This document shows positions 1-8,481 of a DNA stretch of 64,000 nt, one piece after another. The stretch comes from Pseudomonas silesiensis (GTDB lineage: Bacteria > Pseudomonadota > Gammaproteobacteria > Pseudomonadales > Pseudomonadaceae). The notes under the pieces were generated by a model. That model did no database searches and was not told where the DNA came from. It saw only the letters and a list, made by a program, of their open reading frames with translations. The position numbers and the translations under genes are program-made. The stretch lies in assembly GCF_001661075.1 (NCBI RefSeq), contig NZ_CP014870.1, forward strand, positions 5,089,703-5,153,702, in the 5' to 3' direction. Within the stretch, counting starts at the first letter, position 1. Each line of letters begins with the position of its first letter.

Positions 1-2
1 TC

Positions 3-896
3 GCGGTCCGCGGCGCGGATGCGGGTAAATTCCTGCAAGGTCAGTTGACCTGCAACCTTGACTACCTGGGCGACACCCGGGCCAGCCTTGGCGCGCGCTG
101 CACGCAGAAAGGCCGGATGCAGTCGAGTTTCCGCATCCTGCTCGAAGGTGACGGCGTGCTGATGGCCATGGCCACCGAACTGCTGGAACCGCAACTGGCG
201 GACCTGAAAAAGTACGCAGTGTTCTCCAAATCGAAACTGACCGATGAAAGCGCCGCCTGGGTGCGCTTCGGCATCGAGCAGGGCGATGCCGCACTGCGCG
301 GCCTGGGCCTTGAGTTGCCGGCAGAAACCGACAGCGTCGTGCGCAATGGCGGGCTGGTTGCCATCCGCGTTTCCCCTGATCGCGTCGAACTCTGGGCCCC
401 CGCCGATCAAGCGGACGTCCTCAAGGGCAAACTCTCGGCGCTGCTGGCCGAAGGCGATCTGAATCAGTGGCTGCTGGGCCAGGTCCGCGCAGGCATCGGT
501 CAGGTCATGCCGGGCACGCGTGAACTGTTCATCCCGCAGATGCTTAACCTGCAGGCAGTCGGTGGTGTGAGCTTCAAGAAAGGTTGTTACACCGGCCAGG
601 AAATCGTTGCGCGGATGCAGTACCTGGGCAAACTCAAGCGCCGCTTGTATCGCCTGAGCCTGGATGCCGGGGAATTGCCGCAACCCGGTACGCCGCTGTT
701 TTCGCCGACCCATGGCAGCGCTATTGGCGAAGTGGTGCTGGCCGCCCGCACCGCGCAAAACATTGAACTCCTGGCGGTGCTGCAGGCCGAAGCAGCAGAA
801 GGTGGCGATATTCATCTGGGCGCGCTCGAAGGGCCCGCCCTGCACCTGCTCGACCTGCCTTATCAACTGGATCGCGATCGCGAAATCCAGCGCTGA
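3..896 (+). CDS. ygfZ: YgfZ/GcvT-type folate-binding protein, 5' end cut off by the window
   Basis: YgfZ proteins bind tetrahydrofolate and help build or repair certain iron-sulfur enzymes, including the tRNA modifier MiaB. The reading frame is already open at base 3 and reads AVRGADAGKFLQGQLTCN, the usual N-terminal YgfZ segment, so the true start lies upstream. The family signature KGCYTGQE is present near base 580, followed by the basic stretch KLKRRLYRL; the signature cysteine is retained. An internal ATG at 45 should not be taken as the start. The next gene begins 34 bases downstream, so the two may be co-transcribed. Identity is secure from the signature. Confidence 0.92.
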   Translation, partial: AVRGADAGKFLQGQLTCNLDYLGDTRASLGARCTQKGRMQSSFRILLEGDGVLMAMATELLEPQLADLKKYAVFSKSKLTDESAAWVRFGIEQGDAALRGLGLELPAETDSVVRNGGLVAIRVSPDRVELWAPADQADVLKGKLSALLAEGDLNQWLLGQVRAGIGQVMPGTRELFIPQMLNLQAVGGVSFKKGCYTGQEIVARMQYLGKLKRRLYRLSLDAGELPQPGTPLFSPTHGSAIGEVVLAARTAQNIELLAVLQAEAAEGGDIHLGALEGPALHLLDLPYQLDRDREIQR

Positions 897-930
897 ATGC
901 AGCACTTGTCGCAATACCCAGAGATACGAA

Positions 931-1752
931 ATGAGCAATCTGGCGGATAAGGTCCAACAGGATTTGGTTGCGGCCATCGATAACGATGACCTGGTTCTGC
1001 CAACGTTACCGGAAGTGGCCTTGCAGATTCGCAAGGCCGCCGAAGACCCGGAAATCAGCGTCAGCACCCTCAGTAAAGTGATCGCCCGGGATACCGCGTT
1101 GTCGGCGCGCCTGATCAAAGTGGTCAATAGCCCGCTGCTGCGCGCGACCCGGGAAGTCACTGACCTGCACACGGCGATCACTCGCCTGGGTGTCAATTAC
1201 AGCAGCAACCTGGCGATCGGCCTGGTGATGGAGCAGATTTTCCATGCCCGCTCCGAGGTCGTGGAACAGAAAATGCGCGACGTCTGGCGCAAAAGCCTGG
1301 AAATCGCCGGGATCAGTTACGCGCTGTGCCGCCGTTACACCCAACTCAAACCCGACCAGGCCGCACTCGGCGGGCTGGTGCATCAGATCGGCGTGCTGCC
1401 GATCCTGACCTACGCCGAAGAACACAATGAACTGTTGTCCGACTCGATCAGCCTGAACCATGTGATCGACCAGATCCATCCATTGATCGGCGACAAACTG
1501 CTCAGGGTCTGGGAGTTTCCGGAGATGCTGATGCAGTTGCCCGGGAAGTACCTGGACTTCGAGCGCCAGTCGGTGCGGGTCGATTATGTCGACCTGGTGC
1601 AGGTGGCGTGCCTGTTTTGCTACAGGGGCACGGACCACCCGCTTGGCGGAATCGACGCGTCCAGCGTGCCGGCGCTCAAGAAGCTGGGAATCGATCTGGA
1701 GAACGAGGTGCAATGCAGGGCGCTGGAAGAATCGCGGTCGATGTTTTATTGA
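931..1752 (+). CDS. HDOD domain protein
   Basis: This 273-residue protein begins MSNLADKVQQDLVAAIDND. The ATG at 931 is chosen because translation further upstream only overlaps the ygfZ end. The segment LPTLPEVALQIRKAAEDPE followed by VIARDTALSARLIKVVNSP is the classic start of an HDOD domain, a degenerate HD-phosphohydrolase fold seen in signalling proteins. No second catalytic or receiver domain is present, so it is a standalone HDOD protein of the size common in Pseudomonas. The precise role is unknown; many HDOD proteins act in stress or cyclic-di-GMP-linked signalling. A long inverted repeat follows the stop by 18 bases and may end transcription. Confidence 0.85.
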   Translation: MSNLADKVQQDLVAAIDNDDLVLPTLPEVALQIRKAAEDPEISVSTLSKVIARDTALSARLIKVVNSPLLRATREVTDLHTAITRLGVNYSSNLAIGLVMEQIFHARSEVVEQKMRDVWRKSLEIAGISYALCRRYTQLKPDQAALGGLVHQIGVLPILTYAEEHNELLSDSISLNHVIDQIHPLIGDKLLRVWEFPEMLMQLPGKYLDFERQSVRVDYVDLVQVACLFCYRGTDHPLGGIDASSVPALKKLGIDLENEVQCRALEESRSMFY

Positions 1753-1770
1753 TCGAGACCGCGTCGCGCC

Positions 1771-1883
1771 CTTCGTCGGAACGCCGCCCGGAGCAAGCCC
1801 GCTCCCACAATTAATCGCATTTCTCCAGGAGGAACTCTATCAATTGTGGGAGCGGGCTTGCTCCGGGCGGCGTTCCGACGAAG
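1771..1883. repeat. REP doublet forming a perfect 42-bp inverted repeat
   Basis: The left arm (1771-1812) and right arm (1842-1883) are exact reverse complements over 42 bases, separated by 29 bases. Each arm contains the fluorescens-type REP core GCAAGCCCGCTCCCACA extended outward by a GCCGCCCGG block. It lies between the convergent HDOD gene and tctE, where such a hairpin could end transcription from both sides. The arms are longer and better conserved than in the other REP doublets of this window. Confidence 0.9.
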
Positions 1884-1901
1884 AGGCCGGCACAAACACC
1901 C

Positions 1902-3290
1902 TCAATCTCCGGCAATAAAACTCACCCGCACCTTCAACCCCGCCTGCTCGCCATCATGCAAGCTGATCTGCGCCAGATGTGCGCGGCAGATTTCGCCGAC
2001 AATCGCCAGGCCCAACCCTGATCCGGCCACCTGCTGATTGCGTCGATAGAAACGCTCGAACACCCGATCGCGCTCTTCAAGCGGGATCCCGGGGCCATCG
2101 TCCTCCACCTCCAGCACGGCCGGCGCGGTCACCCGCAAAATCACATTGCCGCCCGGAGGCGTGTGGGCCAGGGCGTTATCCACCAGATTGCTGAGCAATT
2201 CATTCAACAGCGTCGGTTCTCCGCGCAGCCACACCGGTTCATCCGCTTCCAGCGCCAGTGCCACGCCACGCTTGTGCGCCAATGGCGCCATCGCCATGCC
2301 GAGTTCGCGCGCCAACTGGCTGAGGTCCAGCAGCTGTGCGCCGCCCTCGGCGATTGCCCGCGCGCCATTCTCCACCCGTGCCAGGGACAGCAGCTGGTTC
2401 GCCAGATGGGTCAAGCGATCCGTGCCTTGGGCCGCCGTTTCCAGGGTACTGCGCCAGGTCTGCGGCTCGGTCGAGCGCAGGCCCAGTTCGAGGCGGGCCT
2501 TGAGCGCCGCCAGTGGCGTACGCAATTCATGGGCCGCATCGGCAATGAACTGCGCCTGCCGCTCGAACTGCCCGCGCAGGCGTTCGGTGAAATGATTGAG
2601 CGCACGCACCAGCGGCCACAACTCGTGTTGCACTTCCACCAGCGGCAACGGCCGCAAATCATCGGGCTGACGCTCTTCCACCGCCGTGCGCAAGCGCTCC
2701 AGCGGGCGCAGGGCCGCGCTGACCGCGAACCACACCATTAACAACGCACCGATCGCCAGCATGCCCAGGCGCAGCAAGGTGTCCGCCGCCAGGCTGCGCG
2801 CCATGCTGACCCGCGCTTCGTCGGTTTCCGCGACGCGGATTTCCGCCATGCCGTTCATGTTCGGCTCGCTCACGGGCTTGAGCAGGCTGACCACCCGTAC
2901 GTTCTGCCCCTGGTATTTAGCGTTGTAGAAGCGTGCCAGCGCCGGGTAGTCGTCCGTGCGCGGTGTACCCGGCGGCGGTGGCGGCAGGTTTTCGTAGCCG
3001 GAAATCAGCTTCTGGTTGATGTCGTTGACCAGGTAGAAAATCCGTCCCGCGCTGTCGTAGGCAAAGGTATCGAGGGCCACGTAGGGCACATCGGCACTGA
3101 GGCTGCCATCGCGCTGGGACACCCCGGCGGCGATGGTCCGGGCCGAGGCCAGCAACGTCCGGTCATAGGCGGTGTCGGCGGCTTCGCGACCGTTCCAGTA
3201 GGCACTCAAGCCACTGGCCAGCATCAACACCACCAGCAACAGCGCGAGGTTCCACAGCAACCGCCAGCGCAGGCTGCTGGGCTTATGCAT
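1902..3290 (-). CDS. tctE: sensor histidine kinase of the TctE type
   Basis: This 462-residue membrane histidine kinase probably senses tricarboxylates. A membrane segment lies near residues 10-30, then a periplasmic domain containing the proline run PPPPPG, and a second membrane segment near 172-195. A HAMP-like linker precedes the phosphoacceptor motif DAAHELRTPLAALK (His254). The N box is NLVDNALAHTPPGG and the G1 and G2 boxes are DDGPGI and GSGLGLAIV. It overlaps the upstream response regulator by 8 bases, so the pair is translationally coupled. Placement divergent to tctCBA matches the known TctDE-TctCBA layout, from which the TctE name is inferred. The ligand cannot be read from sequence. 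Confidence 0.87.
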   Translation of the reverse strand: MHKPSSLRWRLLWNLALLLVVLMLASGLSAYWNGREAADTAYDRTLLASARTIAAGVSQRDGSLSADVPYVALDTFAYDSAGRIFYLVNDINQKLISGYENLPPPPPGTPRTDDYPALARFYNAKYQGQNVRVVSLLKPVSEPNMNGMAEIRVAETDEARVSMARSLAADTLLRLGMLAIGALLMVWFAVSAALRPLERLRTAVEERQPDDLRPLPLVEVQHELWPLVRALNHFTERLRGQFERQAQFIADAAHELRTPLAALKARLELGLRSTEPQTWRSTLETAAQGTDRLTHLANQLLSLARVENGARAIAEGGAQLLDLSQLARELGMAMAPLAHKRGVALALEADEPVWLRGEPTLLNELLSNLVDNALAHTPPGGNVILRVTAPAVLEVEDDGPGIPLEERDRVFERFYRRNQQVAGSGLGLAIVGEICRAHLAQISLHDGEQAGLKVRVSFIAGD

Positions 3291-3954
3291 CGCGGCTTTC
3301 CAGCAAATAGCCGAGACCGCGGAAGGTGACGATGGCGACCGGTTGCCCGTCGAGTTTCTTGCGCAGGCGGTGAACGTAGATCTCGATGGCGTCGGGGCTC
3401 GCTTCTTCGTCCAGGCCGAACACCTGGGCGGCCAATTGTTCTTTGCTCATCACCCGGCCGGGACGGGCGATCAGGGCTTCGAGCACCGCCTGCTCGCGGG
3501 AGGTCAGGGTCAGCAGTTCATCGCCGAGGGTAAAGCGCCGGGTGTCCAGGTCATAAGCCAGCACCCCGCAGGTCTGCTGACGTTCGCCGCCGAGCACACT
3601 GCGGCGCAGCAAGGCTTTGACCCGGGCTTCGAGTTCGGTCAGCTCGAAAGGTTTGGCCAGGTAGTCGTCGGCGCCGAGGTTCAGGCCATGAACCCGGTCC
3701 TTGACGTCGCTGCGGGCCGTCAACATCAGCACCGGCAGGTTCTTGCCCCGGGCCCGCAGGCGCGCCAGCACCTCAAAACCGTCCATGCGCGGCAGGCCGA
3801 CATCGAGGATCGCCATGGCGTATTCCTCGCTGCTCAAGGCCAGGTCGGCCGCCACGCCGTCATGCAGCACGTCCACGGTCAGGCCAGTGCTCTTGAGCGC
3901 CTGGGCGACACTTTCAGCCAGCTGCAGATGGTCTTCGACGAGCAGAACACGCAT
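3283..3954 (-). CDS. tctD: OmpR-family response regulator of the TctD type
   Basis: This 223-residue protein has an N-terminal receiver domain, with acidic pocket residues in LLVEDH, phosphoacceptor Asp51 in AILDVGLPRMDG and the conserved Lys in YLAKPFEL. A C-terminal winged-helix DNA-binding domain ends in IYVHRLRKKLD and TFRGLGYLL. It is the first gene of the tctD-tctE pair. It most likely activates the divergent tctCBA promoter in the 381-base gap upstream when the kinase signals a substrate. Full length, with no missing key residues. Confidence 0.9.
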   Translation of the reverse strand: MRVLLVEDHLQLAESVAQALKSTGLTVDVLHDGVAADLALSSEEYAMAILDVGLPRMDGFEVLARLRARGKNLPVLMLTARSDVKDRVHGLNLGADDYLAKPFELTELEARVKALLRRSVLGGERQQTCGVLAYDLDTRRFTLGDELLTLTSREQAVLEALIARPGRVMSKEQLAAQVFGLDEEASPDAIEIYVHRLRKKLDGQPVAIVTFRGLGYLLESRDA

Positions 3955-4335
3955 GGATATTTACCTCATTCAGGGATGTTCGACGCCATTCTTTGGCGCG
4001 GAGTTTACAGCCGCATCCGCCACTGTGAAGCCCGAAAACCGTGAAAGCCCACTGAAAGGTTAGCGAAAGGTTCGACCGTTAGAGTCGGCCCACGGATGGT
4101 TTCGACAGGCCATCACATCGTGCTTTGAAATGTAGCTCTCGAAAAACGCCTTGATGCGTTTTCGCCAATAAGAACAATAACGAGGTACTGCACCATGCTG
4201 TCATTACAGCTCCAGGCTCACCCTCCCCTTCCTTTCCCATCGTTCACGCTCGCCAGCGCCAAACCCGGCTGCACGGCGCAACACCGTCGCTTCTGAAACA
4301 TCCCCAAAAACAACAACTCCCGTGGAGACAAAAAA
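3955..4335. other. divergent tctD/tctC intergenic region
   Basis: This 381-base gap must hold the promoters of both tctD (minus) and tctC (plus). A 34-codon open frame starts with ATG at 4195 behind a GAGG at 4181-4184 and could be a leader peptide, but it has no recognisable product. An AACAATAA element occurs just before that frame and AACAACAA just before the tctC ribosome site. No clear TctD box could be assigned by eye. Confidence 0.5.
4309..4316 (+). promoter_or_regulatory. candidate Hfq/Crc catabolite-repression (CA) motif
   Basis: The sequence AACAACAA exactly fits the AANAANAA motif at which Hfq with Crc represses translation of catabolite-controlled mRNAs in Pseudomonas. It sits a few bases before the GTGGAG ribosome-binding site of tctC, the expected place for translational repression. 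This predicts that tricarboxylate uptake is shut down when preferred carbon sources are available. Confidence 0.6.
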
Positions 4336-5313
4336 ATGAATCGATCACTGCGCCGTATCGCCCTCGCCGCCGGCTGCATGCTGTTTGCCGGCCAACTGAT
4401 GGCCGAGCCCAAACGCCCGGAATGCATCGCCCCGGCCTCGCCAGGCGGCGGTTTCGACCTGACCTGCAAACTGGTGCAAAGCGCGCTAGTGAACCAGAAG
4501 TTGCTGAGCAAACCGATGCGCGTGACCTACATGCCCGGCGGTGTCGGCGCCGTGGCGTACAACGCCGTGGTGGCGCAACGTCCGGCCGACGCCGGGACGC
4601 TGGTCGCCTGGTCCAGCGGTTCGTTGCTGAACCTGGCCCAGGGCAAATTCGGTCGCTTCGATGAAAACGCCGTGCGCTGGCTGGCGGCGGTCGGCACCAG
4701 CTATGGCGCCATCGCGGTGAAAAACGACTCGCCATACAAAAACCTCGACGACCTGGTCAAGGCGTTGAAGAAAGACCCGAGTACCGTGGTCATCGGCTCC
4801 GGCGGCACTGTCGGCAGCCAGGACTGGATGCAGACCGCCCTGATCGCCAAGGCCGCCGGGATCAACCCGCGGGACTTGCGTTATGTCGCCCTCGAAGGCG
4901 GCGGTGAAATAGCCACCGCGTTGCTCGGCGGCCACATCCAGGTCGGCAGCACCGACATCTCCGACTCCATGCCGCATATCCTGAGCGGCGACATGCGTCT
5001 GCTGGCGGTGTTCTCCGAGAAGCGTCTGGACGAGCCGGAAATGAAGGACATCCCGACCGCCAAGGAGCAAGGCTACGACATCGTCTGGCCAGTGGTCCGC
5101 GGGTTCTACCTCGGGCCAAAGGTCAGCGACGAAGACTACGCCTGGTGGAAAGACTCTTTCGACAAACTGCTGGCTTCCGACGAGTTCGCCAAGCTGCGCG
5201 ATCAGCGCGAACTCTTCCCGTTCGCCATGACCGGCCCGGAGCTGGACACCTACGTGAAGAAGCAGGTAGCGGACTACAAAGTGCTGGCCAAAGAGTTCGG
5301 CCTGATCCAGTGA
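4336..5313 (+). CDS. tctC: tripartite tricarboxylate transporter substrate-binding protein TctC
   Basis: This 325-residue periplasmic protein captures a tricarboxylate (citrate-like) and delivers it to the TctBA membrane complex. It begins with a signal peptide (MNRSLRRIALAAGCMLFAGQ, probable cleavage after LMA). The mature part starts KRPECIAPASPGGGFDLTC, with the Pro-Gly-Gly-Gly loop typical of TctC/Bug proteins binding a carboxylate. GSGGTVGSQDWMQ is the second conserved ligand loop. The ATG follows GTGGAG. First gene of tctC-tctB-tctA-abrB and opposite tctDE, its probable regulators. The exact ligand is inferred from family and context. Confidence 0.93.
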   Translation: MNRSLRRIALAAGCMLFAGQLMAEPKRPECIAPASPGGGFDLTCKLVQSALVNQKLLSKPMRVTYMPGGVGAVAYNAVVAQRPADAGTLVAWSSGSLLNLAQGKFGRFDENAVRWLAAVGTSYGAIAVKNDSPYKNLDDLVKALKKDPSTVVIGSGGTVGSQDWMQTALIAKAAGINPRDLRYVALEGGGEIATALLGGHIQVGSTDISDSMPHILSGDMRLLAVFSEKRLDEPEMKDIPTAKEQGYDIVWPVVRGFYLGPKVSDEDYAWWKDSFDKLLASDEFAKLRDQRELFPFAMTGPELDTYVKKQVADYKVLAKEFGLIQ

Positions 5314-5371
5314 TCGCCTCTGTCTAGCGGCCGCGGCCCCGGTTCTCGGGGACGCGGCCCAGGAGTTTCTC

Positions 5372-5830
5372 ATGCTCTTACAACGCATTTTCGCTTCGGT
5401 GCTGTTGCTGGCCTGTATCGGCCTGGCACTGATGGCGTGGCCGTATCAAGCGGCTTTTTCCTACGAACCGGTGGGACCTCGGGCCTTTCCGCTGCTGATG
5501 CTCGGCCTGATGGGCCTTGGCCTGCTGTACATGGTGTTTCGCCCGACACCGATCATCCACAGTGATGACGACCCGAAACTGGACCGCGAAACCCTGACCA
5601 AAATCGGCATTTGTGTAGTGCTGTTGCTGATGTTCGCCGGGACTTTCGAACCCCTTGGTTTCATCGTCGCCAGCATTCTGATCGGAGTTCCCATGGCTCG
5701 CCTGTATGGCGGTCGCTGGCTGCCCAGTGCGGTGATTATCAGCGTGATGGCCGTCGGTCTTTATCTGCTGTTCGACAAAGTGATGGACGTGCCACTGCCG
5801 CTGGGCGTGCTCGACGTTCTGGAGAACTGA
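5372..5830 (+). CDS. tctB: tripartite tricarboxylate transporter small membrane subunit TctB
   Basis: This 152-residue protein has four hydrophobic segments (about residues 4-24, 36-52, 78-110 and 117-137), the expected topology for TctB. It is the poorly conserved small subunit that pairs with TctA. An AGGAG lies just before the ATG. The stop is one base before the tctA start, indicating translational coupling. Assignment rests on position between tctC and tctA as much as on sequence. Confidence 0.9.
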   Translation: MLLQRIFASVLLLACIGLALMAWPYQAAFSYEPVGPRAFPLLMLGLMGLGLLYMVFRPTPIIHSDDDPKLDRETLTKIGICVVLLLMFAGTFEPLGFIVASILIGVPMARLYGGRWLPSAVIISVMAVGLYLLFDKVMDVPLPLGVLDVLEN

Positions 5831-5831
5831 T

Positions 5832-7346
5832 ATGGATACTCTTGGCTATTTGGGTCAGGGCTTCGGCGTCGCGCTGAGCCCGTACAACCTGGTGACCGCG
5901 CTGTGCGGCACCCTCATCGGCACCGTCGTTGGCCTGCTGCCGGGCCTGGGCCCGATCAACGGCGTGGCGTTGCTGATTCCGATCGCGTTCGCCCTCGGCC
6001 TGCCACCGGAGTCGGCGCTGATCCTGCTGGCGGCGGTGTACCTGGGTTGCGAATACGGCGGCCGGATCAGCTCGATCCTGCTGAACATCCCGGGCGAAGC
6101 CTCCACCGTGATGACCACCCTCGACGGTTACCCGATGGCCCGCAAAGGCCTGGCCGGTGTGGCCCTGTCGCTGTCGGCGTGGAGCTCGTTCATCGGTGCG
6201 TTCATCGCCACCTGCGGCATGGTGCTATTCGCCCCGCTGCTGGCGAAATGGGCGATTGCCTTCGGACCGGCGGAATACTTCGTGCTGATGGTGTTTGCCA
6301 TCGTCTGCCTGGGCGGCATGGCCGGTGATCGACCGCTGAAGACCTTTATCGCGGCGTTGATCGGGCTGTTTCTGTCGACCGTCGGCATCGATGCCAACAG
6401 CGGCGTGTACCGTTTCACCGGGGACAACATCCATCTGACTGACGGCATTCAGTTCGTCGTGCTGGTATTGGGCCTGTTTTCCATCAGCGAAATCCTCCTG
6501 CTGCTGGAAAAAACCCATCGCGGCCAGGAAGCGGTGAAAGCCACCGGGCGGATGATGTTCAACTTCAAGGAAGCCTCGGCAGTGTTCGTGGTGAACATCC
6601 GGTGCGGTTTGCTGGGCTTCATCATGGGCGTGTTGCCGGGTGCCGGCGCGACGCTGGCCAGTGCTGTGGCCTACATGACCGAGAAACGTATCGCCGGCGC
6701 CAAGGGCACGTTCGGACAAGGCGACATGCGTGGCCTCGCGGCACCGGAAACCGCCATCGGTGGTGCAGCCTGCGGCGCCCTGGTGCCGATGCTGACCCTG
6801 GGCGTCCCGGGTTCGGGCACCACCGCGGTAATGATCGGCGCACTGTCGCTGTACAACATCACCCCCGGCCCGCTGCTGTTCCAACAGCAACCGGACATTG
6901 TCTGGGGCCTGATCGCTTCGTTGTTCGTCGCCAACATCATGCTGGTGATCCTCAACATCCCGATGATCCGCATTTTCACCCGCATCCTCGCCGTGCCGAA
7001 CTGGGCGCTGGTGCCGGTCATCGCCATCATCACCGGGATTGGCGTCTACGCGGTGCATGCCACCACCTTCGACCTGTTCCTGATGATCGGCATCGGCATC
7101 TTCGGCTACATCCTGCGCAAGCTGGACTTCCCGTTGTCGCCCGTGCTGCTGGGCTTCATCCTCGGCGGCCTGATGGAACAGAACCTGCGGCGCGCGCTGT
7201 CGATCTCCAACGGTGCGCTGGAAATCCTCTGGTCGAGCCCGATTACCTTCGGCGTCTGGATATTGACCGCGTTGATGCTGTTGATGCCGCTGCTGCGGAT
7301 CTGGCGTAAGCGTTCGGTCGCCCGGCGCGCCCTCGCCGATGTCTGA
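5832..7346 (+). CDS. tctA: tripartite tricarboxylate transporter large membrane subunit TctA
   Basis: This 504-residue polytopic inner-membrane protein forms the transport channel. The two internally repeated signature loops are visible: GLLPGLGPINGVALLIP near residues 36-52 and the PETAIGGAACGALVPMLTLG region with VPGSGTTAVM near 308-338. Length matches the family. It overlaps the next gene by 8 bases. With TctC and TctB it forms a secondary, proton- or sodium-driven tricarboxylate uptake system. Confidence 0.94.
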   Translation: MDTLGYLGQGFGVALSPYNLVTALCGTLIGTVVGLLPGLGPINGVALLIPIAFALGLPPESALILLAAVYLGCEYGGRISSILLNIPGEASTVMTTLDGYPMARKGLAGVALSLSAWSSFIGAFIATCGMVLFAPLLAKWAIAFGPAEYFVLMVFAIVCLGGMAGDRPLKTFIAALIGLFLSTVGIDANSGVYRFTGDNIHLTDGIQFVVLVLGLFSISEILLLLEKTHRGQEAVKATGRMMFNFKEASAVFVVNIRCGLLGFIMGVLPGAGATLASAVAYMTEKRIAGAKGTFGQGDMRGLAAPETAIGGAACGALVPMLTLGVPGSGTTAVMIGALSLYNITPGPLLFQQQPDIVWGLIASLFVANIMLVILNIPMIRIFTRILAVPNWALVPVIAIITGIGVYAVHATTFDLFLMIGIGIFGYILRKLDFPLSPVLLGFILGGLMEQNLRRALSISNGALEILWSSPITFGVWILTALMLLMPLLRIWRKRSVARRALADV

Positions 7347-8379
7347 TCGAGTTCCGTTCAAAGCCTGGTGGGGAACCCCGCTGGTCGGTCTGCTGGGCGG
7401 TTACCTCGCCAGCCAGGTCGGCTGGCCGCTGCCGTGGATGGTCGGCTCGTTGCTGGCGATCATCCTGGTGCGGTGCTTGACCCCTTGGCAATTGGCGGAA
7501 ATCCCTGGCGGACGCAAGGTCGGCCAGTGGATCATCGGCATCGGTATCGGCCTGCACTTCACCCCGGTGGTGATGGAGCAGGTGCTGAGTCACTTCGGCT
7601 TGATCTTCTTCGGTGCGTTGATCACCAGCCTGTCTGCGGTGGTCGGGGTCTGGTTGATGCGGCGGACCGGCGAAGATCGCGCCACGGCGTTCTTTTCCAG
7701 CATGCCCGGTGGCTCCGGGGAGATGGTCAACCTCGGCGCGCGTAATGGCGCGGTGCTCAGCCGCGTCGCTGCGGGGCAAAGCTTGCGGGTGTTGGTGGTG
7801 GTGCTGTGCGTGCCGGCTGCGTTCAAGTATTTGCTGGGCGATGGTGTACCGGTGTTCCATCCGGGCGCCGTCGACTGGCGGTGGCTGGCCTTTCTATTAC
7901 CGGCAGGCGCGTTGGCTGCGTGGCTGTGGGAGCGTCTTCGTCAACCCAATCCGTGGCTGTTCGGGCCGTTACTGGTCAGCGCAGCGGTGAGCATCGGCTG
8001 GGATCTGCACATCGGCTTGCCCAATGGCGGCAGCCAGATCGGTCAATGGCTGATCGGCAGCGGGTTGGGGTGTCACTTCAATCGGCAGTTTTTCCGTCGC
8101 GCGCCGTCGTTCATGGGCCGGACATTGATCGGCACTGTGTTGACCATGTTGATCGCTACGCTGGCGGCGTTGGGATTGAGTGCGTTGACCCATCTGGATC
8201 TGCGTTCGCTGACCCTGGGCATGATGCCCGGCGGGATTGCGGAGATGAGCCTCACTGCTGAAACCCTGCAGCTGTCGGTGCCGTTGGTGACGGCGATGCA
8301 GGTGATGCGGCTGTTGTTTGTGTTGTTTCTGGCGGAGCCGTTGTTCAGGTATTGGAATCGGGAACCGGAGTCAGTCTAA
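7339..8379 (+). CDS. AbrB-family membrane protein (formerly 'ammonia monooxygenase')
   Basis: This 346-residue protein has about ten hydrophobic segments and two internal repeats, each with the AbrB-family pattern: GLHFTPVVMEQV followed by MPGGSGEMVNLGA in the first half, GCHFNRQFF followed by MMPGGIAEMSLTAE in the second. The old label 'putative ammonia monooxygenase' for this family is misleading, since no oxygenase features are present. The start overlaps the end of tctA by 8 bases, so it belongs to the tct operon and may assist or export a related compound. Function is unknown; a transporter role is inferred from the repeat architecture. Confidence 0.8.
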   Translation: MSDRVPFKAWWGTPLVGLLGGYLASQVGWPLPWMVGSLLAIILVRCLTPWQLAEIPGGRKVGQWIIGIGIGLHFTPVVMEQVLSHFGLIFFGALITSLSAVVGVWLMRRTGEDRATAFFSSMPGGSGEMVNLGARNGAVLSRVAAGQSLRVLVVVLCVPAAFKYLLGDGVPVFHPGAVDWRWLAFLLPAGALAAWLWERLRQPNPWLFGPLLVSAAVSIGWDLHIGLPNGGSQIGQWLIGSGLGCHFNRQFFRRAPSFMGRTLIGTVLTMLIATLAALGLSALTHLDLRSLTLGMMPGGIAEMSLTAETLQLSVPLVTAMQVMRLLFVLFLAEPLFRYWNREPESV

Positions 8380-8391
8380 AGACCGAGTCGA

Positions 8392-8464
8392 CCCCATCGC
8401 GAGCAAGCTCGCTCCCACATTTGGAATGCATTCCCCTGTGGGAGCGAGCTTGCTCGCGATGGGG
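8392..8464. repeat. REP doublet
   Basis: Inverted arms at 8392-8419 and 8437-8464 carry the REP core with the GAGCAAGCTCGCTCCCACA variant, separated by 17 bases. It lies between the convergent tct operon and ung and could serve as a bidirectional stop. Confidence 0.88.
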
Positions 8465-8481
8465 CCCTGCCAGTCAGCCCA

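Noticed and set aside
7339..8379. Annotation as ammonia monooxygenase
   Set aside because: No oxygenase or metal-site features; the two-repeat membrane architecture fits the AbrB transporter-like family.
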